Position numbers and translations under genes: made by a program. From Chaetoderma sp. LZ-2023a (lineage: Eukaryota; Mollusca; Caudofoveata; Chaetodermatida; Chaetodermatidae), in NCBI GenBank assembly GCA_034401795.1, contig CM067365.1, positions 14,388,733 through 14,452,732 of the forward strand: a stretch of 64,000 nucleotides of DNA, given 5' to 3'. This document shows positions 11,895 to 24,640 of this stretch, piece by piece (the stretch's first letter is position 1; each line of letters begins with the position of its first letter). The notes below the pieces were generated by a model, which saw only the letters and a program-made list of their open reading frames with translations, had not been told where the DNA came from and did no database searches.

Positions 11895-12118
11895 CTGAAA
11901 TATGAGACTAGTGCCAATGAGAATGAGTCCATATTTGTGTCTGCATCTTAGTGTCTATGTGCGATCCAACCACTAATTAGCTATTGAGACTTGGAGTTGG
12001 ATTGGAACCGAAAGAAGTAGACGGATCAGCGGCTATTTTGGATTATTTTCCCACCAAAATGCCAAAAGGCTGTTCAAATGTGGCTAACTCCTGGATTTGG
12101 ACAGTGGCCATCTTAAAT

Positions 12119-13330
12119 TGTTCACTATTTTAGAAACACGTTGGAACGCGTCTTCGAAACCGTGTGACAGATTGATTTGAAACTCAAGAAACTTGATTTA
12201 GGGGAAGACGCGAACTAAGCTTGTTCAAGAAAAGCTGGTTGGTTTATTTGTCGTTTGGTCTAATTGGATGACCAGTTTTCACAAAAATGACGTCCTCTCC
12301 AGAACACCTGGATGGATCGAGCCCAAATTGTGGACATATGATTAGGACGTATAGGCCATTTAAGCTTGGTCAAGCGAGTTGTAGAATCGACAAATCAATT
12401 TTCAACGTCTGAATTTGGCCAACCCAAACATGCTTTGAGGAAGATACACGAGGGATTGAAACAGCTAGAAAAAATAGCTTCCTTTTCGCTTCTAACTGGA
12501 ACAAATGTGATTGAATATGTTATATGCTGGTGAACGCAGAAGAAGAAGAAAAAGAAGAAGAAGAAGAAGAACATGAAGAAAATGGAGATGAAAAAGAATA
12601 AGAAGAAGAAGAAGAAGAAGAAGAACAAGAAGGAGAAGAAGAAGAAGAAAACTGTTAGTCGATGCATGCTTGACAGCGCAAATGGAGATAAATGCGCTTA
12701 ATGGCTGCAGAATATGATTTGATGATTTCAAATAAGATTGATCAAGAAGGGTGTACAAACGAATTTGCTCTGCGGCCATATTGTATTCTCTACTATTTCT
12801 AAAAACACAGTTAAAGATTTCTTTTCCGAAGCCGCTTGACCGATTGGCATTAAACTCAACAAACACCAAATATGGCAATTATAGTTAAAGGGCGTGTGTA
12901 CAAGAGATCCTGATTGGCCAATTTGTCTAGTGGACGGCCATCATTGATACTGTAGTTTAAATACAGACTTCTCCGGAGTTGCTGGTGGATCAGGCCAAAT
13001 TTTAGAAATGTAGTTAGGTACCACATTCATGTAAGTTTTCTAAGTGAAGCTGATGAAAGAACATTACTGTCATTGAGCAATTTGATTGTTGATGAATTTT
13101 GACGGGCCGAAAATGTTAATATATATATATATATATATGCTTATAGTGGTTGCTAAATACCATTTTGAGACTTTGAAATCATCGGCGGATATTTCAGATT
13201 GTGTACTATTTCTAGAAATAGATGTATACATCTCCGAAGCAGCTGCTCTAGCAGTTGGCAAGAAACAAAAGAACGAAGGTTTGCACAATTGGTCAATTTG
13301 CGTAGCGATCATCTTGTGTGACGTAGTTTT
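12119..13330 (+). repeat. Diverged direct repeats around a GAA-rich tract
   Basis: Three diverged units begin near 12119, 12787 and 13199. Each has an ACTATTT(T/C)TA(G/A)AAA opening followed by a TTC(C/T)GAAGC-like block and a later ATTGG(T/C)CAATTTG or related block. Between them lies a GAA/AGA tract at 12538-12650. The open frames here are Phe- or Leu-rich composition artefacts. Confidence 0.4.
12538..12650 (+). repeat. (GAA)n imperfect microsatellite
   Basis: Polypurine AAG/GAA triplets with scattered changes. Confidence 0.9.
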
Positions 13331-13678
13331 CATGGAATAGCTATAGATTTGCAGGGTTAAGCTCGAAATGGATCATTATGTCATGATATACCGAAACAGT
13401 TGTGTTAAAGTATAACTAACCTCATCTCTTTATAGCTATTCAGGTTATCTAATATGGCACTCATAAACTATGCAGGTAGTTTTAAACTTATTATCATGCC
13501 GCTAAATAAAGATATTCAGGCAGTAGTAGCCAAATGTCGGTACATTTCTACAGCCTATGGTGGCTGCTTTCAACCAATCAGAAAAGGCCGAGCGTATCTG
13601 TCTTGAGATATACTCTCAGTCATAGAGGTGCCAGCTATAGTCTAGCAATGCGTTATAAAAGTAATCATACAGGTAAGT

Positions 13679-13768
13679 TGTTGAATATTTTGGAAATAAT
13701 TTGACTGGAAGCTGATGCTGCCCATGGCAACAACAACTTCCAGTCAAATTAGTTTCAAAATATGCAAC
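13679..13768. mobile_element. MITE-like core, family A
   Basis: A 90-base hairpin: TTGAATATTTTGGAAATAAT left, ATTAGTTTCAAAATATGCAA right, with CTGGAAGCTG...CAACTTCCAG inside. The arms are close to perfect complements. Confidence 0.7.
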
Positions 13769-14463
13769 GAGATGAGTATTACATAATACAGAATGTAATG
13801 CATTAGCACTTACAGGGCATCATACATTATCGCTTCAAAAGACAAAATGGCGGCTATCACTGTTCAACATTTGCGTGATATTACAAAGCAGATAGGTGTG
13901 ATACAGACATAGGAATTTGATATGAAATCTATAAACCATAATCTATCAGTGCAGTATAACATTTGACAGGAGACAAGCATCCCTTTAAAGCGTATGCGAA
14001 GCGAAATGTTGGTTTATTGTAATCTCATCCAGAAACTGTATCCTATAGCTCTAAAATGTGTATCTCTTTCTCCGGTTTCAAAATCAAGAAATGGAATTTG
14101 TCTTTGTGAGTTAATTGACGAATTGTGCAAACAGTCAAAGGCGGGAAAACATAGCGTGATCATGGGTGAGAGGATGATGTTGGGAATATATGTCTGATCC
14201 TTGCTGAGGATCTAGAGGTGAAGTCTCACAAGGCTCACAATCAGTGGTGTAGATCTTGATGATGGTCTAGAGGTGAAGTTTCACAAGGCTCAGAATCAGT
14301 GATGTAGATATTACTTTCCGATTCACATCATTCCTATATTACAACTGATTTACGTCTGGGTATCGGAGAATGTAGAAATGTATATCTAGCACAAACATGT
14401 TCTCGCTGCATTTGCTCACCAGCCCAGTTCATACAATGGACTTATCCAGCGATAGCTAAGTCG

Positions 14464-14526
14464 TTGACCATTTTGAAACTAATTTAACTGGGTGCTGTCA
14501 AATCAGTTTCAAAATATGTAACAGCA
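14464..14526. mobile_element. MITE-like core, family A, central deletion
   Basis: ACCATTTTGAAACTAATTTA is joined almost directly to AAATCAGTTTCAAAATATG; the GC-rich centre is lost. Confidence 0.55.
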
Positions 14527-14809
14527 TGTTTATTAAAAATACATACAATTCGTACAACCTGACGAACTATTATGCGCTTAGGATTGACTAAATCGAGTCA
14601 TCATGACGTAATTAATTATGACATCATATGTTTGGCTGAGAAACTGGTTTCATGAATTCAAATGTTTTATCGGTTTCAAATGGTTCAACAGTTTCACAAT
14701 TTGTGGTTTCGGCTTACGGTGTTTTATTAGAAACCTACTTCCAGTATTATCATGTCGAATGCCATCCTGTACATACAATGTGTGCGGTGTGCAAACAAGA
14801 GAGACTTAC

Positions 14810-14960
14810 CGGAAGTTTCTAAACATGATGTTGAAGCCCAGAAAGCTAATACAGAGCAGAATGCCCAGGGAAGCTAGCACACACATGCTCACATATAGAG
14901 CTGTAGCTGGGCGTTCAACGATGTACACGATTCGTATTCCATCACGGGGTGTGCGACCCC
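14810..14960 (-). CDS. GABA-B-like receptor exon, linker and TM1
   Basis: This 151-base exon follows TTTTTCAG and ends TTCCG before GTAAGTC. It has two leading bases, 49 codons and two trailing bases. GGRTPRDGIRIVYI corresponds to the WIGGSPPAD linker. The hydrophobic stretch LYVSMCVLASLGILLCISFL is TM1, followed by GFNIMFRNFR, matching the FNI...R intracellular loop of the family. No cysteine-rich domain separates the ligand-binding domain from TM1, as in GABA-B and unlike mGlu receptors. Confidence 0.95.
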
Positions 14961-15365
14961 CTGAAAAATAAAGACCGAATATGAATAAACGTGCACCAAG
15001 CTTCGATATTTCAAAATATTTAGAGACGAAGGGATAATCACGATTTCTTTCGATAGCAATCTGAGAAATGTTCTGGCCAATATTTTGCACATAATTCAAA
15101 TGCAGCAAGGACTTCCAATCCATTTATAGTTACGATATCCAACAGTAGGCCTACGATTTTTATTTCTGTGTCCTGGCAAAGGCCAGCCATAAACCAATGG
15201 AGGACTCTGATCTGTCACTCGTTTGTATGATGCCATAATAAATTACGTCACATGTAATCTGGCGTCAAAATTATTATGACGTATAATTCCGTCGTTGGAA
15301 TGGGAAAGTTAGTTATGAAGCATGCGAATTTCATGTTTTGGTTCAATTTAAGACATACTAAACAT

Positions 15366-15430
15366 TCTGCTGAATGTTTTCAAACTAATTTGAAAGGGAG
15401 GTCAGATTAGTTTCAAAATATTCAACAGCG
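15366..15430. mobile_element. MITE-like core, family A, central deletion
   Basis: TGAATGTTTTCAAACTAATT is followed after a few bases by AGATTAGTTTCAAAATATTC. The adjoining bases to 15540 carry three GGGCGGAGC repeats. Confidence 0.55.
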
Positions 15431-15594
15431 CCCAAAAATTGGGATTCTAGGAATTTCAGGAACCAAAATCGATTCCAAGACGCGTAAAAAGTGGGCGGAG
15501 CCCAGTTAAAATGGGCGGAGCATAGATAAGAAGGGCGGAGCAGAGCTACAAATGGATCCCTCTATACGTCCTTCAACACCGAGTTTGTCTATAG

Positions 15595-15595
<1 letters not shown>

Positions 15596-15648
<53 letters not shown>

Positions 15649-15650
15649 GG
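15596..15650 (+). repeat. (TAA)n tail of the CR1/L2-group LINE
   Basis: About 18 TAA units, lying at the 3' end of the minus-strand LINE. Confidence 0.95.
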
Positions 15651-15722
15651 ATATTTATAGTGCGCTATAATTCCACGCAAATATTGGGTGCTCTAAGCGC
15701 TTACAATAATAAAATAAAATGA

Positions 15723-18532
15723 TCATACAGTTGGATATGCCTGACGGAACAAAAACGTTTTAAGATTTGATTTAAATATAGCTAGAGTGGATGAAGATTT
15801 AAGACTAGCTGGAAGATCATTCCATTCTGTAGAAGCAACAAAAGCAAATGTTCTGTGACCATAGGTTTTTTATTTAACTTTCGGAATTGTAAGCAGGTTT
15901 AGATTTGCAGATCTAAGTGGCCTGCTTGGCGTGTACGTTTCTAGCAGTTCTGAAAGGTAGGTTGGTGCTGTAGATATGATACATTGATAGGTTAGGCAGA
16001 GGACTTTGAAGCGTATTCTCTGTTCTATTGGAAGCCAGTGAAGATCTTGGAGAATGGGACTGATATGATCACTCTTACGCTTTAGGGAAACAACTCTAGC
16101 GGCTGCATTCTGAATTGCTTGGAGTTTGCGCATAGCATCTTTTGAGGCGCCTATAAACAGACTGTTACAATAGTCTAACCTTGAGATAATTAATGTTAGT
16201 ACCAGCATAATAGCAGCTTCGCGAGTTATGTATTTTCTGATGTTTGATATATTCCGCAGCTGCATAAAACACACCTTACGCAGATAACGGACATGATGTT
16301 CCATACTAAGTTCATTGTCTAACATGACACCCCAGTCCTTAACAGTGTCTACCACGGGAATTTGAGCTGAGCCGATGGTAATCGCAGATAACTCTGTTTT
16401 GGCACGCCGAATTGCTGGCCCAATCAACATCGCCTCGGTTTTATCATCATTCAACATCAACATGTTAGAGGTCATCCATAATTTAATATCGGAGCAACAG
16501 TTTGTTATTTTATTGGAAGCGATAGTTGCAGTGGGTGTGGATGTCGTAAAATTGTTGATTAGTTGAGTATCATCTGCGTAAAGGTGTCTTTTGATATTAT
16601 GTTTTTCGATTACTGAACCTAGTTGTAGAGTGTACAGGGTGAATAGAACGGGGCCCAGTATAGACCCTTGTGGTACGCTGCACGTAAGCTGGATTGATCC
16701 CGAAGGGGTTCCATTTATGTATACTGATTGACATCTATCAGGCAAGTATGAATGAAACCAATCTAATGCAGGACCTTTGACACCGAATGCACGACTTAGT
16801 TTAGAGAGTAGGTTTTCATGGTCGATGGTATCGAATGCAGCGCTGAGGTCAAGTAGAATTGGTAACGAGACATTACCCATGTCGATACCACTTCGAATAT
16901 CATTTATCACTCTTAATAACGCTGTCTCCGTGCTATGACTCTGTCTATAAGCAGATTGGAAAGGCTCATGTAGCTCGTGTGAATTCAAGTGTACAGATAG
17001 TTGTTTACATACGACCCTTTCAACAAGTTTTGAGATAAACGGCAGGTTAGACACGGGTCTATAATTCTTTAATACGTCTTGATCAAGACCTTGGTTTTTA
17101 AGCAGCGGATTGATTATAGCTTACTTGAAGACCTTTGGCATGACACCCGACTCTAGACTAGAGTTAATGATTAATGTTATTGTTGGAAGTAAAATGTCCA
17201 AATATTCAAATATCATTTTGGTTGGGACAGGGTCAAGAGCACAAAATGTTGGTTTTGATTCTTTGAGGAGAAATGAGACGTCTTGTTCAGAGAGAGGCTG
17301 AAAATGGTCGAGGTAGCCATGTTCGAATGCTGGTTCATCACACGTGGACATTGTCGAGACAGTGGATTGATGTAACTGACTTCGAATATCATCAATCTTA
17401 TTTTGGAAAAACTGTGAGAATGATCTAGCAATCTGCGCATGATCGTTGTTATCGGGAAGTGAGGAGTCTTTGCGCTTACCCATAAGAGTGGACATTATAT
17501 TATGAAGCTCTTTTGGGTTGGATTTGCACTCTGAAATTTTATTGTTGAAGAACATTGCTTTTGCCCTATCAATGAGCCTTGTAACATTGTTCCTAGCTTG
17601 GACATAGATCTGGCGATGGACTTCTAGGCGTGACTTCCTCCATCTCCTTTCGGCCTGCCGCCTATTCCCTTTTTCTAGCCTGACTTCTTGTGTAAAAAGC
17701 CAATGAGATTGAGATCTTTGGGGAATCATCTTAATTTTCTCAGGAGCATGCTTATCTAAAAGCCGTAACAGTTCTGCATTGTACAGTTCCACTAAATCGT
17801 GGTGCTTTGAGGTGGAGAACAGACCAGACTCGACAGTTCGAGATCCATACGAAACGCAGTTTTATTTATATTTTTGATATTTCTGACGAGTACCGATTTC
17901 TTTGGTGTGGGCGTTTTAATGGCGTCTAGATGTATTGTTACTAGGTAATGGTCGGACATTTGAAGATCCTTCACAAGTACGTTTTGGACACACTGTTCTG
18001 AATCCCGACTAATTACCCAGTCAATAATGTGACCATTTTTATGCGTTGGTGTGTTAACATGCTGCTGGCAATTGTGAGTTGACAGTAAATTAAACATCTT
18101 CTTAGTGTCAGAGTGATCAATCTGATCTAAATGAACATTGATATCGCCCAGAAGAATAAGATTACCGTTTTTAACACTGGCAAGGTCGATTATGTTGGCT
18201 ATGTCTTTATGAAAAATTGTGCTGGTTAATGTATTCTTCTTAGACGGCGGTGGGCGGTAAAGGCACACGAACCTCATAGCTATCTGGCCATGCGTTAGGA
18301 CGAACTCGAGTGTCTCAACTGACTGATACTTAGGGAAAGCATTCACAGATACTTTGATATGGAGATGGCTTCTATAAATAATAGCAATGCCACCCCCACG
18401 AGATGCCCGTGGGTGATGCTTAAGTTCATATCCATCAGGAGTTATAGATGCTATCGATATATCGCTATACTGCTGAGCGAAATATGGCGATAGTCCACAT
18501 CGCGAGCCACTAATTAAAATACTTTCAAACAT
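15723..18532 (-). pseudogene. LINE ORF2 remnant: endonuclease and reverse transcriptase
   Basis: Read from 18532: an apurinic-type endonuclease part (RGGGIAIIYR, LLGDINVHLD and the terminal SDHYLVTIHL), a frame slip of one base at 17792, then the linker (LYNAELLRLLDKHAP), an in-frame stop TAA at 17121-17123, then the reverse transcriptase. RT motifs are complete: FQSAYRQSHSTETALL, LDLSAAFDTIDH, SVPQGSILGPVLF, YADDTQLI and DWGVMLD. A third lesion, TAA at 15870-15872 after PKVK, precedes a tail (KTYGHRTFAF ... FRQAYPTV) ending with TGA at 15723-15725. The YADD and endonuclease SDH residues remain. The encoded function was copying LINE RNA into chromosomal nicks; this copy cannot make the whole protein. 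Confidence 0.92.
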
Positions 18533-18911
18533 GTGACTTTAAAAAAGCCCAGATTTGGGCCCCGCAATATAATTATATTAGCAAATCAGTTGTATAAAGA
18601 GAGTGTCTGTCGGTCCCTGGTGGCCAGGTTTCAATTGTATATTCACTGCCCGTTATAGACAAGTTCGGCTGCACGGCTTCATCGAAGGAAAATGAAACAA
18701 ATGCTTATAAACGCTTAATACATTAAAAAGAGAGCTTGACATATATGTCATCGTTTTATATAGAAAATTATGTCTCTAAATGCATCTACGTCGGTGAATA
18801 ATAGCGTATGACATACGGACAGACTGGAGGATGGGCGGCTGGTTGGGAGGAGGGCAGACAGGTGGGCTGACCGAGCGACTGACCGACAGAGAGAGAAACA
18901 TACAAACACAC

Positions 18912-19574
<663 letters not shown>

Positions 19575-19742
19575 GTTACAAGTCGCAGCAAGAAATCGAT
19601 GTGTGTATTAAATAAGATGCAGAAAATGGAATTATGAAAGAATATGCAAAACTAGAGTACATGGACATCAAGATAGAGCTCTGCAAACAATATCCCTGTT
19701 TTTCTCTCCTCTCACCCGTTCCCACCGTATTTAGGTGAATAC

Positions 19743-19829
19743 CTGGCCATATAATTCCGTCACTAAGCCACGTTATATTTTCTCCTCTGACATTTTGACG
19801 AAGCATTCCAATGGTAAGCCTTCGTCCAG
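19743..19829 (-). CDS. GABA-B-like receptor exon, end of ligand-binding domain (NITWLSDGIIWPG)
   Basis: This 87-base exon follows TATTTTCAG and ends CCAG before GTATTC. It has two leading bases, 28 codons and one trailing base. The joined reading is IQAGRRLTIGML, then RGENITWLSDGIIWPGG. This fits the IGYYD...DLSW...WIGG strand pair that ends the GABA-B ligand-binding domain. NIT is a possible glycosylation site. The donor could be mistaken for a GTGGGA further down, but only GTATTC gives a codon (GGG) that continues the frame into the TM1 exon. Confidence 0.9.
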
Positions 19830-19978
19830 CTGAAAATATAAGCCAAGATATTTACCACTTCTGACGTCACAATCAAAATGTGTAATGAATGACGTATCTA
19901 GCTCCGTCATGAACATTTAATCGCCCGACAGGTGTACGAATTGTATGTTTGTTGAATTTACTATGTTATAAACATTAT

Positions 19979-20066
19979 GTTGAATATTTTGAAACTAGTT
20001 TGTATACGAGCTCTTGCTGCGATAGGCCACAACAGAACCCAGTCAAATTAGTTTCAAAATATGCAA
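19979..20066. mobile_element. MITE-like core, family A
   Basis: TTGAATATTTTGAAACTAGT and CAAATTAGTTTCAAAATATG arms around a partly rearranged centre. Outer blocks continue to about 20190 (GATCGATCCCAACATGG). Confidence 0.6.
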
Positions 20067-20342
20067 CATCTTTCCTGTATACGTACCTTGATGATTGGAT
20101 TCCGGGAATTCATGGTTCGATCGATCCCAACATGGGCAAAACGTTGTGCAAGAAAGGAGAGTGGCATAGCTAGAAAGAGTTCCCTCTATCAACACGGATA
20201 TAGCATTCCTAGAACTCCTGGACTATCTCAGGCCAGTTATTGAGAGGGCTATATTTCTTCTCATAAATTACTATAAAATACCGGATTAAACAGGTGGACT
20301 CTGAAATGCAAGAAAACGATTGTATAGCTACGTGTATAAACT

Positions 20343-20412
20343 GTTGAATATTTTGAAACGAACATTGCTATGGCAGCAACAGCATCCTGTCAAATTAGTG
20401 TCAAACTATTCA
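20343..20412. mobile_element. MITE-like core, family A, diverged
   Basis: TTGAATATTTTGAAACGAAC is followed by GGCAGCAACAGCATCCTGTC and AAATTAGTGTCAAACTATTC. Confidence 0.5.
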
Positions 20413-20844
20413 ATATAATGCTTATTAAATAGTAAATCCATCAAAGACATATACTGCTTACGCTTGGCTGAGTATTCCAGCTTCATGGCGGAATATTCTC
20501 TATCAATTATGATTATCACATCAGCCTAATACGACGTAATTGCTTTTTGACACCATGTACTACAGATTGAAACCATCCATTGTTATAAATGGCATCTCAT
20601 GTTGAATTGTTAAGCCAATCAACATAGGTTTATCGATGATAAAACTGTATAAATATAACACACTTGGTCGTTTGAACTACGCTCCCTTCTCGCGGTAGAG
20701 GAATTCGGACTGTAAGTCAAGTATATGACGGCGTAACCAATTACGTAACACGTATGCTGATGTCATGAATGGCATATCTAACTCCGTCATAAACAATCGT
20801 CCGCCAAGTTGTACGAAGTGTATGTATTTACTATTTAATAACAT

Positions 20845-20965
20845 TTTGTTGAATATTTTGAAACTAGTTTGACTGGACACTAAAATATTCAAAGCTGACC
20901 TGTATAGTTTTTTGGAAATTGAGATTCAGAGAATTCAGGATTTGATCGATCCTAAAAACGGATGA
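20845..20965. mobile_element. MITE-like element, family A, half copy
   Basis: TTGAATATTTTGAAACTAGT is joined to AAAATATTCAAAGC, then the outer CCTGTATAGTTTTTTGGAAA and GATTTGATCGATCC blocks. Confidence 0.5.
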
Positions 20966-20989
20966 ATCATGGGCAGATCTTAGCTAGGA

Positions 20990-21036
20990 ATGTGGGTGGT
21001 GAGTTGGATGGGGGTGGGATGGGGTTGGGGGGGGGT
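20990..21036 (+). repeat. G-rich tract
   Basis: Successive GGGTGG, GGGGG and GGGGGGGGG runs could form a G-quadruplex on the plus strand. Confidence 0.6.
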
Positions 21037-21779
21037 GTGTGCGTATAACTAAAACTTGATTCATCGGCCAATGGATCTATGTTCACGTGATATTAATATA
21101 CTGTCTTTGTTCGTCACGTTTGATCATGGCGCTTTTCCCATAATAATTCAATTTAGCTGTAGTTTGACGATGTAATCAGAAAAAACCCAGAGTCTAAATA
21201 GCTGTAGAATATCAATCATGTTCATCAACGAATATCCGATTAAAAATTTTAATAAATATGTAGCTCCCATATTGTATCAATGATCATTGCGAATTGGTTT
21301 CGATTTTCGATAAATGTGAAAGTTGAACAATTTCCAGATAATCCTTTAGTTCTGGGCGCGAGAAAACGTATCAGGAAGCAACCCATATATGACGTCACAA
21401 AACAAGTTCTACGAAGGGTCAGTTGCTTATTTTTCTTTGAAAAGATGGTGCGTATATGGGTATGTATAAATCCATTGGAGGCATGGCAAAGCATGAGAAT
21501 CTGCATTACTTACCAAAAAGACGTGATTGTGGATGTAGATTAACGCCCGTGTGTATGATCAAACTTAACAGACACGGATGTCAGCAATGGCTGGAGGTTA
21601 GGTACTTTACATAAGTTAGCGTGTGTAGAATCCCATCTTATGTATATACTTTGCCTGTTACCATAATTCGTTAAAGTAGGCCCATCCTCGCTTTTCTTGT
21701 ATATATCATTACCAGAATTGAACGAGGAATCCAATACTTTTTTACAGATCTAAAATTGGTTCAGAACTGGCTGAGATAT

Positions 21780-22860
21780 CAGAGGATATTCAGACTTTAT
21801 TTTTAACCTCCGACTAAAAGAGATATCGCCATAGCGCACGTGTAGGTAGGGAGAATGCCAGCTATCACGTGGTCAGCGCCCGTACCGCGTATATAACGTG
21901 CGTGCTGATAGTATAAAAGGAGATCTCAAACTTCGATCGATGGACAGTTGGAGTGTGGGTCCGGTCCGAGTGGGAACGAACATTTGCCTACTGCGTAGAG
22001 CTCACGTTCTGCAATCTACCCCAAACGCAACTCATATCAGTCTGGTTCCCCTCAGGACAATCACCACGTTCCACGCCGCAAGTCAGTTTTTGTATACTAT
22101 CACCAGGGGTAATTATCTAAATTAAAAGAAGGCTTCCCACTACCAACAACTTCAGAGGGACCTTCTCTGCGGCGTGGCCTTTTGGCCGCAAATAACATCC
22201 AAACCAGTATGCAGGACGTTTGGTATTCGCCGATATCTCGCCAGATCTGCCGTACTACATTGAAATAGTGGTGACCAACAATGCACGTATCTAGTGCCTC
22301 AGTTTAGCGTTTTAGACTGCAGTCCGGATTAGGACATTGCTTTACACGCCGCTAGAGCTAAGCGACGTGCATCGTCATGTGCCGTACATCAAGAATCCTG
22401 CATTATATAACCACAAACTTGGCCTTCATAGCAAGGATGGGCATATTCAAATCCGCACCAAGAACCGGTGCAAACATCTTTGCGGTAAATTAGATGTGCA
22501 GACGTCTATACGCCATCAAAAGTAACTTATTCTTCACCGTTCCTGAGTATGAGCCGCATCAGTTAGATAGTCTGCGGCAACCCGCCAAGCAGCAACTATA
22601 TGTGGCGTATCAATAACATGTGACGTTTATGAACATTGCACTGATGACTAATATGTGCACCGCATAATTCATATTTAATTACTTTCATTTTCTTACATAG
22701 CGATGACTATAAGGTACAATAAGGTCGGTTGTGACCTCCATACTATTTTACTGTATATATATTATTTTCATTTATTAAGTGCTGATGACTAACAGGCACC
22801 GCTAGGTCGGTTGTGATCTCATCGCGTATTGTATTGTAGAAATGCGTAATGCGGCAGTAG
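21780..22860. other. Promoter-like, repeat-bearing stretch of unknown nature
   Basis: A TATAAAAG box lies at 21912-21919. A perfect 10-base inverted repeat (CCACGCCGCA at 22071-22080, TGCGGCGTGG at 22168-22177) follows. Three diverged direct repeats starting GATGACTA at about 22643, 22702 and 22783 share AAGGTCGGTTGTGA-like ends in the last two. A solo LTR or other element end would explain a TATA box plus repeats, but I did not find paired ends or a target duplication. Confidence 0.25.
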
Positions 22861-23238
22861 TCGTCTACGTGTAAACCGTTCAGGAGTTAGTTATTATTAT
22901 TCTTTCAAACTACTTGGACCGCAACTTCGTTTAGGTTACATTATCATCAGCGAGCACATCACATTGTCTCTCCCCACGGCAACCTTTTTTCACTAAAGTC
23001 GCTGATCGTGCTTACACAATAAGCACGACATGCGGCCACTACACCTAACTATGATAGCTCAATAGGATAGGTTAAAAGTAGCCAAGGCTTGCTAAATCTA
23101 ATATATGAGTAGCTGTCTCTTTCTATGCTTCAGCAGCTATCTGGCCTATTAATTGTTTGGAACTCCCTCTGCCGCATTGGTTAGGGTCGATCTAAGAAAC
23201 TATTGGGGTTTCCTGACGGTCAGAGTCAAGGTGTCGAT

Positions 23239-23244
23239 GACACA

Positions 23245-23308
<64 letters not shown>
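23239..23308 (+). repeat. (CACG)n microsatellite
   Basis: About 17 ACGC units followed by CCCCACAC repeats to 23345. Confidence 0.95.
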
Positions 23309-24479
23309 TACCCCACACTCCCCACACCCCACACACCCCACACACTCTGTATCTTCGGATACTTGTTAGCTAAGCATTTTGCCAAAGTAGAGATCACTGC
23401 GAAAATATATAATTATTGTAGATTGGCCAGCTGTGAATTCTTTTGGGCAAACTTTCCTTAATCCTAAACTAGGTAAACGTTAGCTTCAGCGAGCAGATCT
23501 CACATGGTTTGCTCTCGAAACGCTAGATGACAGATACAGACACAGATCACCCTCTAACTCAACGGTGACACTGTGCGGCCTATGAGCCCTCCTCGCCTTC
23601 ACTGGAAGGTCACCACAGTTGGTTACCTGTTTCGTTCTCCCCACTGTAAATAGATAAGTGCTTTCTAATGCTTTTGTAATGTGACTTGTCCTTGTCTTGT
23701 TATTTGTCGTTGTGCTGTGGTATGTGGAGGGATCGCTCATCAGTTCTGAAATTACCACCAGACGACATGTATGCGCCATTGGCCTGATGGTCCCAGTGGG
23801 TACGTGCCATGAGACGTGGCTACCCAGGGCCATCCGCCAGGAGGGCAACCCGTTCCAAAGTTAAGCAAGTACTAAGCCATTTGCGGCCTAAAATCATGGA
23901 TGTCAGACTTAAAAACTAAATGATAGTCTAGCCCCTCAAGAAGGCCCGCAGAAATAAAGCAGCGACTACAAACTCAGTACTTTTATCTCACATAAGATGG
24001 CCACGTTGAATTCCTTGGAAATCAGCAACCCCATCTTCACGTAAACCAGCGTACATCCTTCATGCAAATAATTACACTAGGCTGATTCCTTTTCTCATCT
24101 TTAGCATTGTTTGGATAGGACAGCGGCCCTTTTTGGCCGCATCTCCTCCTCCGATTCGACGTTGTTGGCATTTTCCTGTGACAGAGGCCCGCACGAGGCA
24201 CTGTCCTGGTGCAACCAATAATTATTGGCCGGCTTGAGGCATATTTAGTTTATATTAAACCAGCTAAGTAGGCGCGTTTGGACCCGCCTTCATAGGGGAT
24301 ACCATTCAGAATATAGCAATTAAAGATCGGTTAGGTACCTCTGGCAAGATACAGAACAAACAGCTCCATTTCGTTTCTATATACGATTGTTTAGCGCTTA
24401 TTAACATTTGAGGATCACTATGATATCCACAATAAGTTAACAAGACGTCCTAATATATAAATGAACTGTGGGTTTCAGC

Positions 24480-24640
24480 CAATGAAATTGCTCGATAAGA
24501 AGTACATGATGACCTGATTGGTTACCCTCAATCCCATAAGCGTAATGTTACTTCACATCAAAGGTCTGCGAGTACGGCCACAAACAGCGGAGCGATGTGA
24601 GTGGGCGTATGTTAGTACGACGCGTGGACACCAGAGATGC
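24480..24640 (+). repeat. Dispersed repeat, family D copy 2
   Basis: The blocks CATAAGCGTAATGTTAC, GTACGGCCACAAACAGCGG and GTGAGTGGGCGTATGTTAGT match 1660-1765 in order. Confidence 0.7.

Larger units (their letters stand above)
15590..18545 (-). mobile_element. CR1/L2-group LINE, 5'-truncated, recent
   Basis: A non-LTR retrotransposon lies in the intron between the end-of-ligand-domain exon and the TM1 exon, in the same orientation as the gene. It starts inside the endonuclease domain near 18545 and ends on the minus strand with AGCGCACTATAAATATCC followed by an (ATT)n tail at 15596-15650. Simple-repeat 3' tails of this sort are typical of CR1/L2-like clades. Only about three disabling lesions are seen over 2.8 kb of coding sequence, which suggests a fairly young insertion. 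I did not find a clear target-site duplication. Confidence 0.9.

Noticed and set aside
14618-15123. Open frames at 14618-14971 (plus) and 14889-15092 (minus)
   Set aside because: They are shadows of the TM1 exon at 14810-14960 or intron read-through.
23486-23881. Open frame of 120 codons (minus) and a faint 5S-like stretch near 23850
   Set aside because: No protein motif was seen, and the 5S resemblance is limited to a few bases such as AAGTTAAGCAAG.
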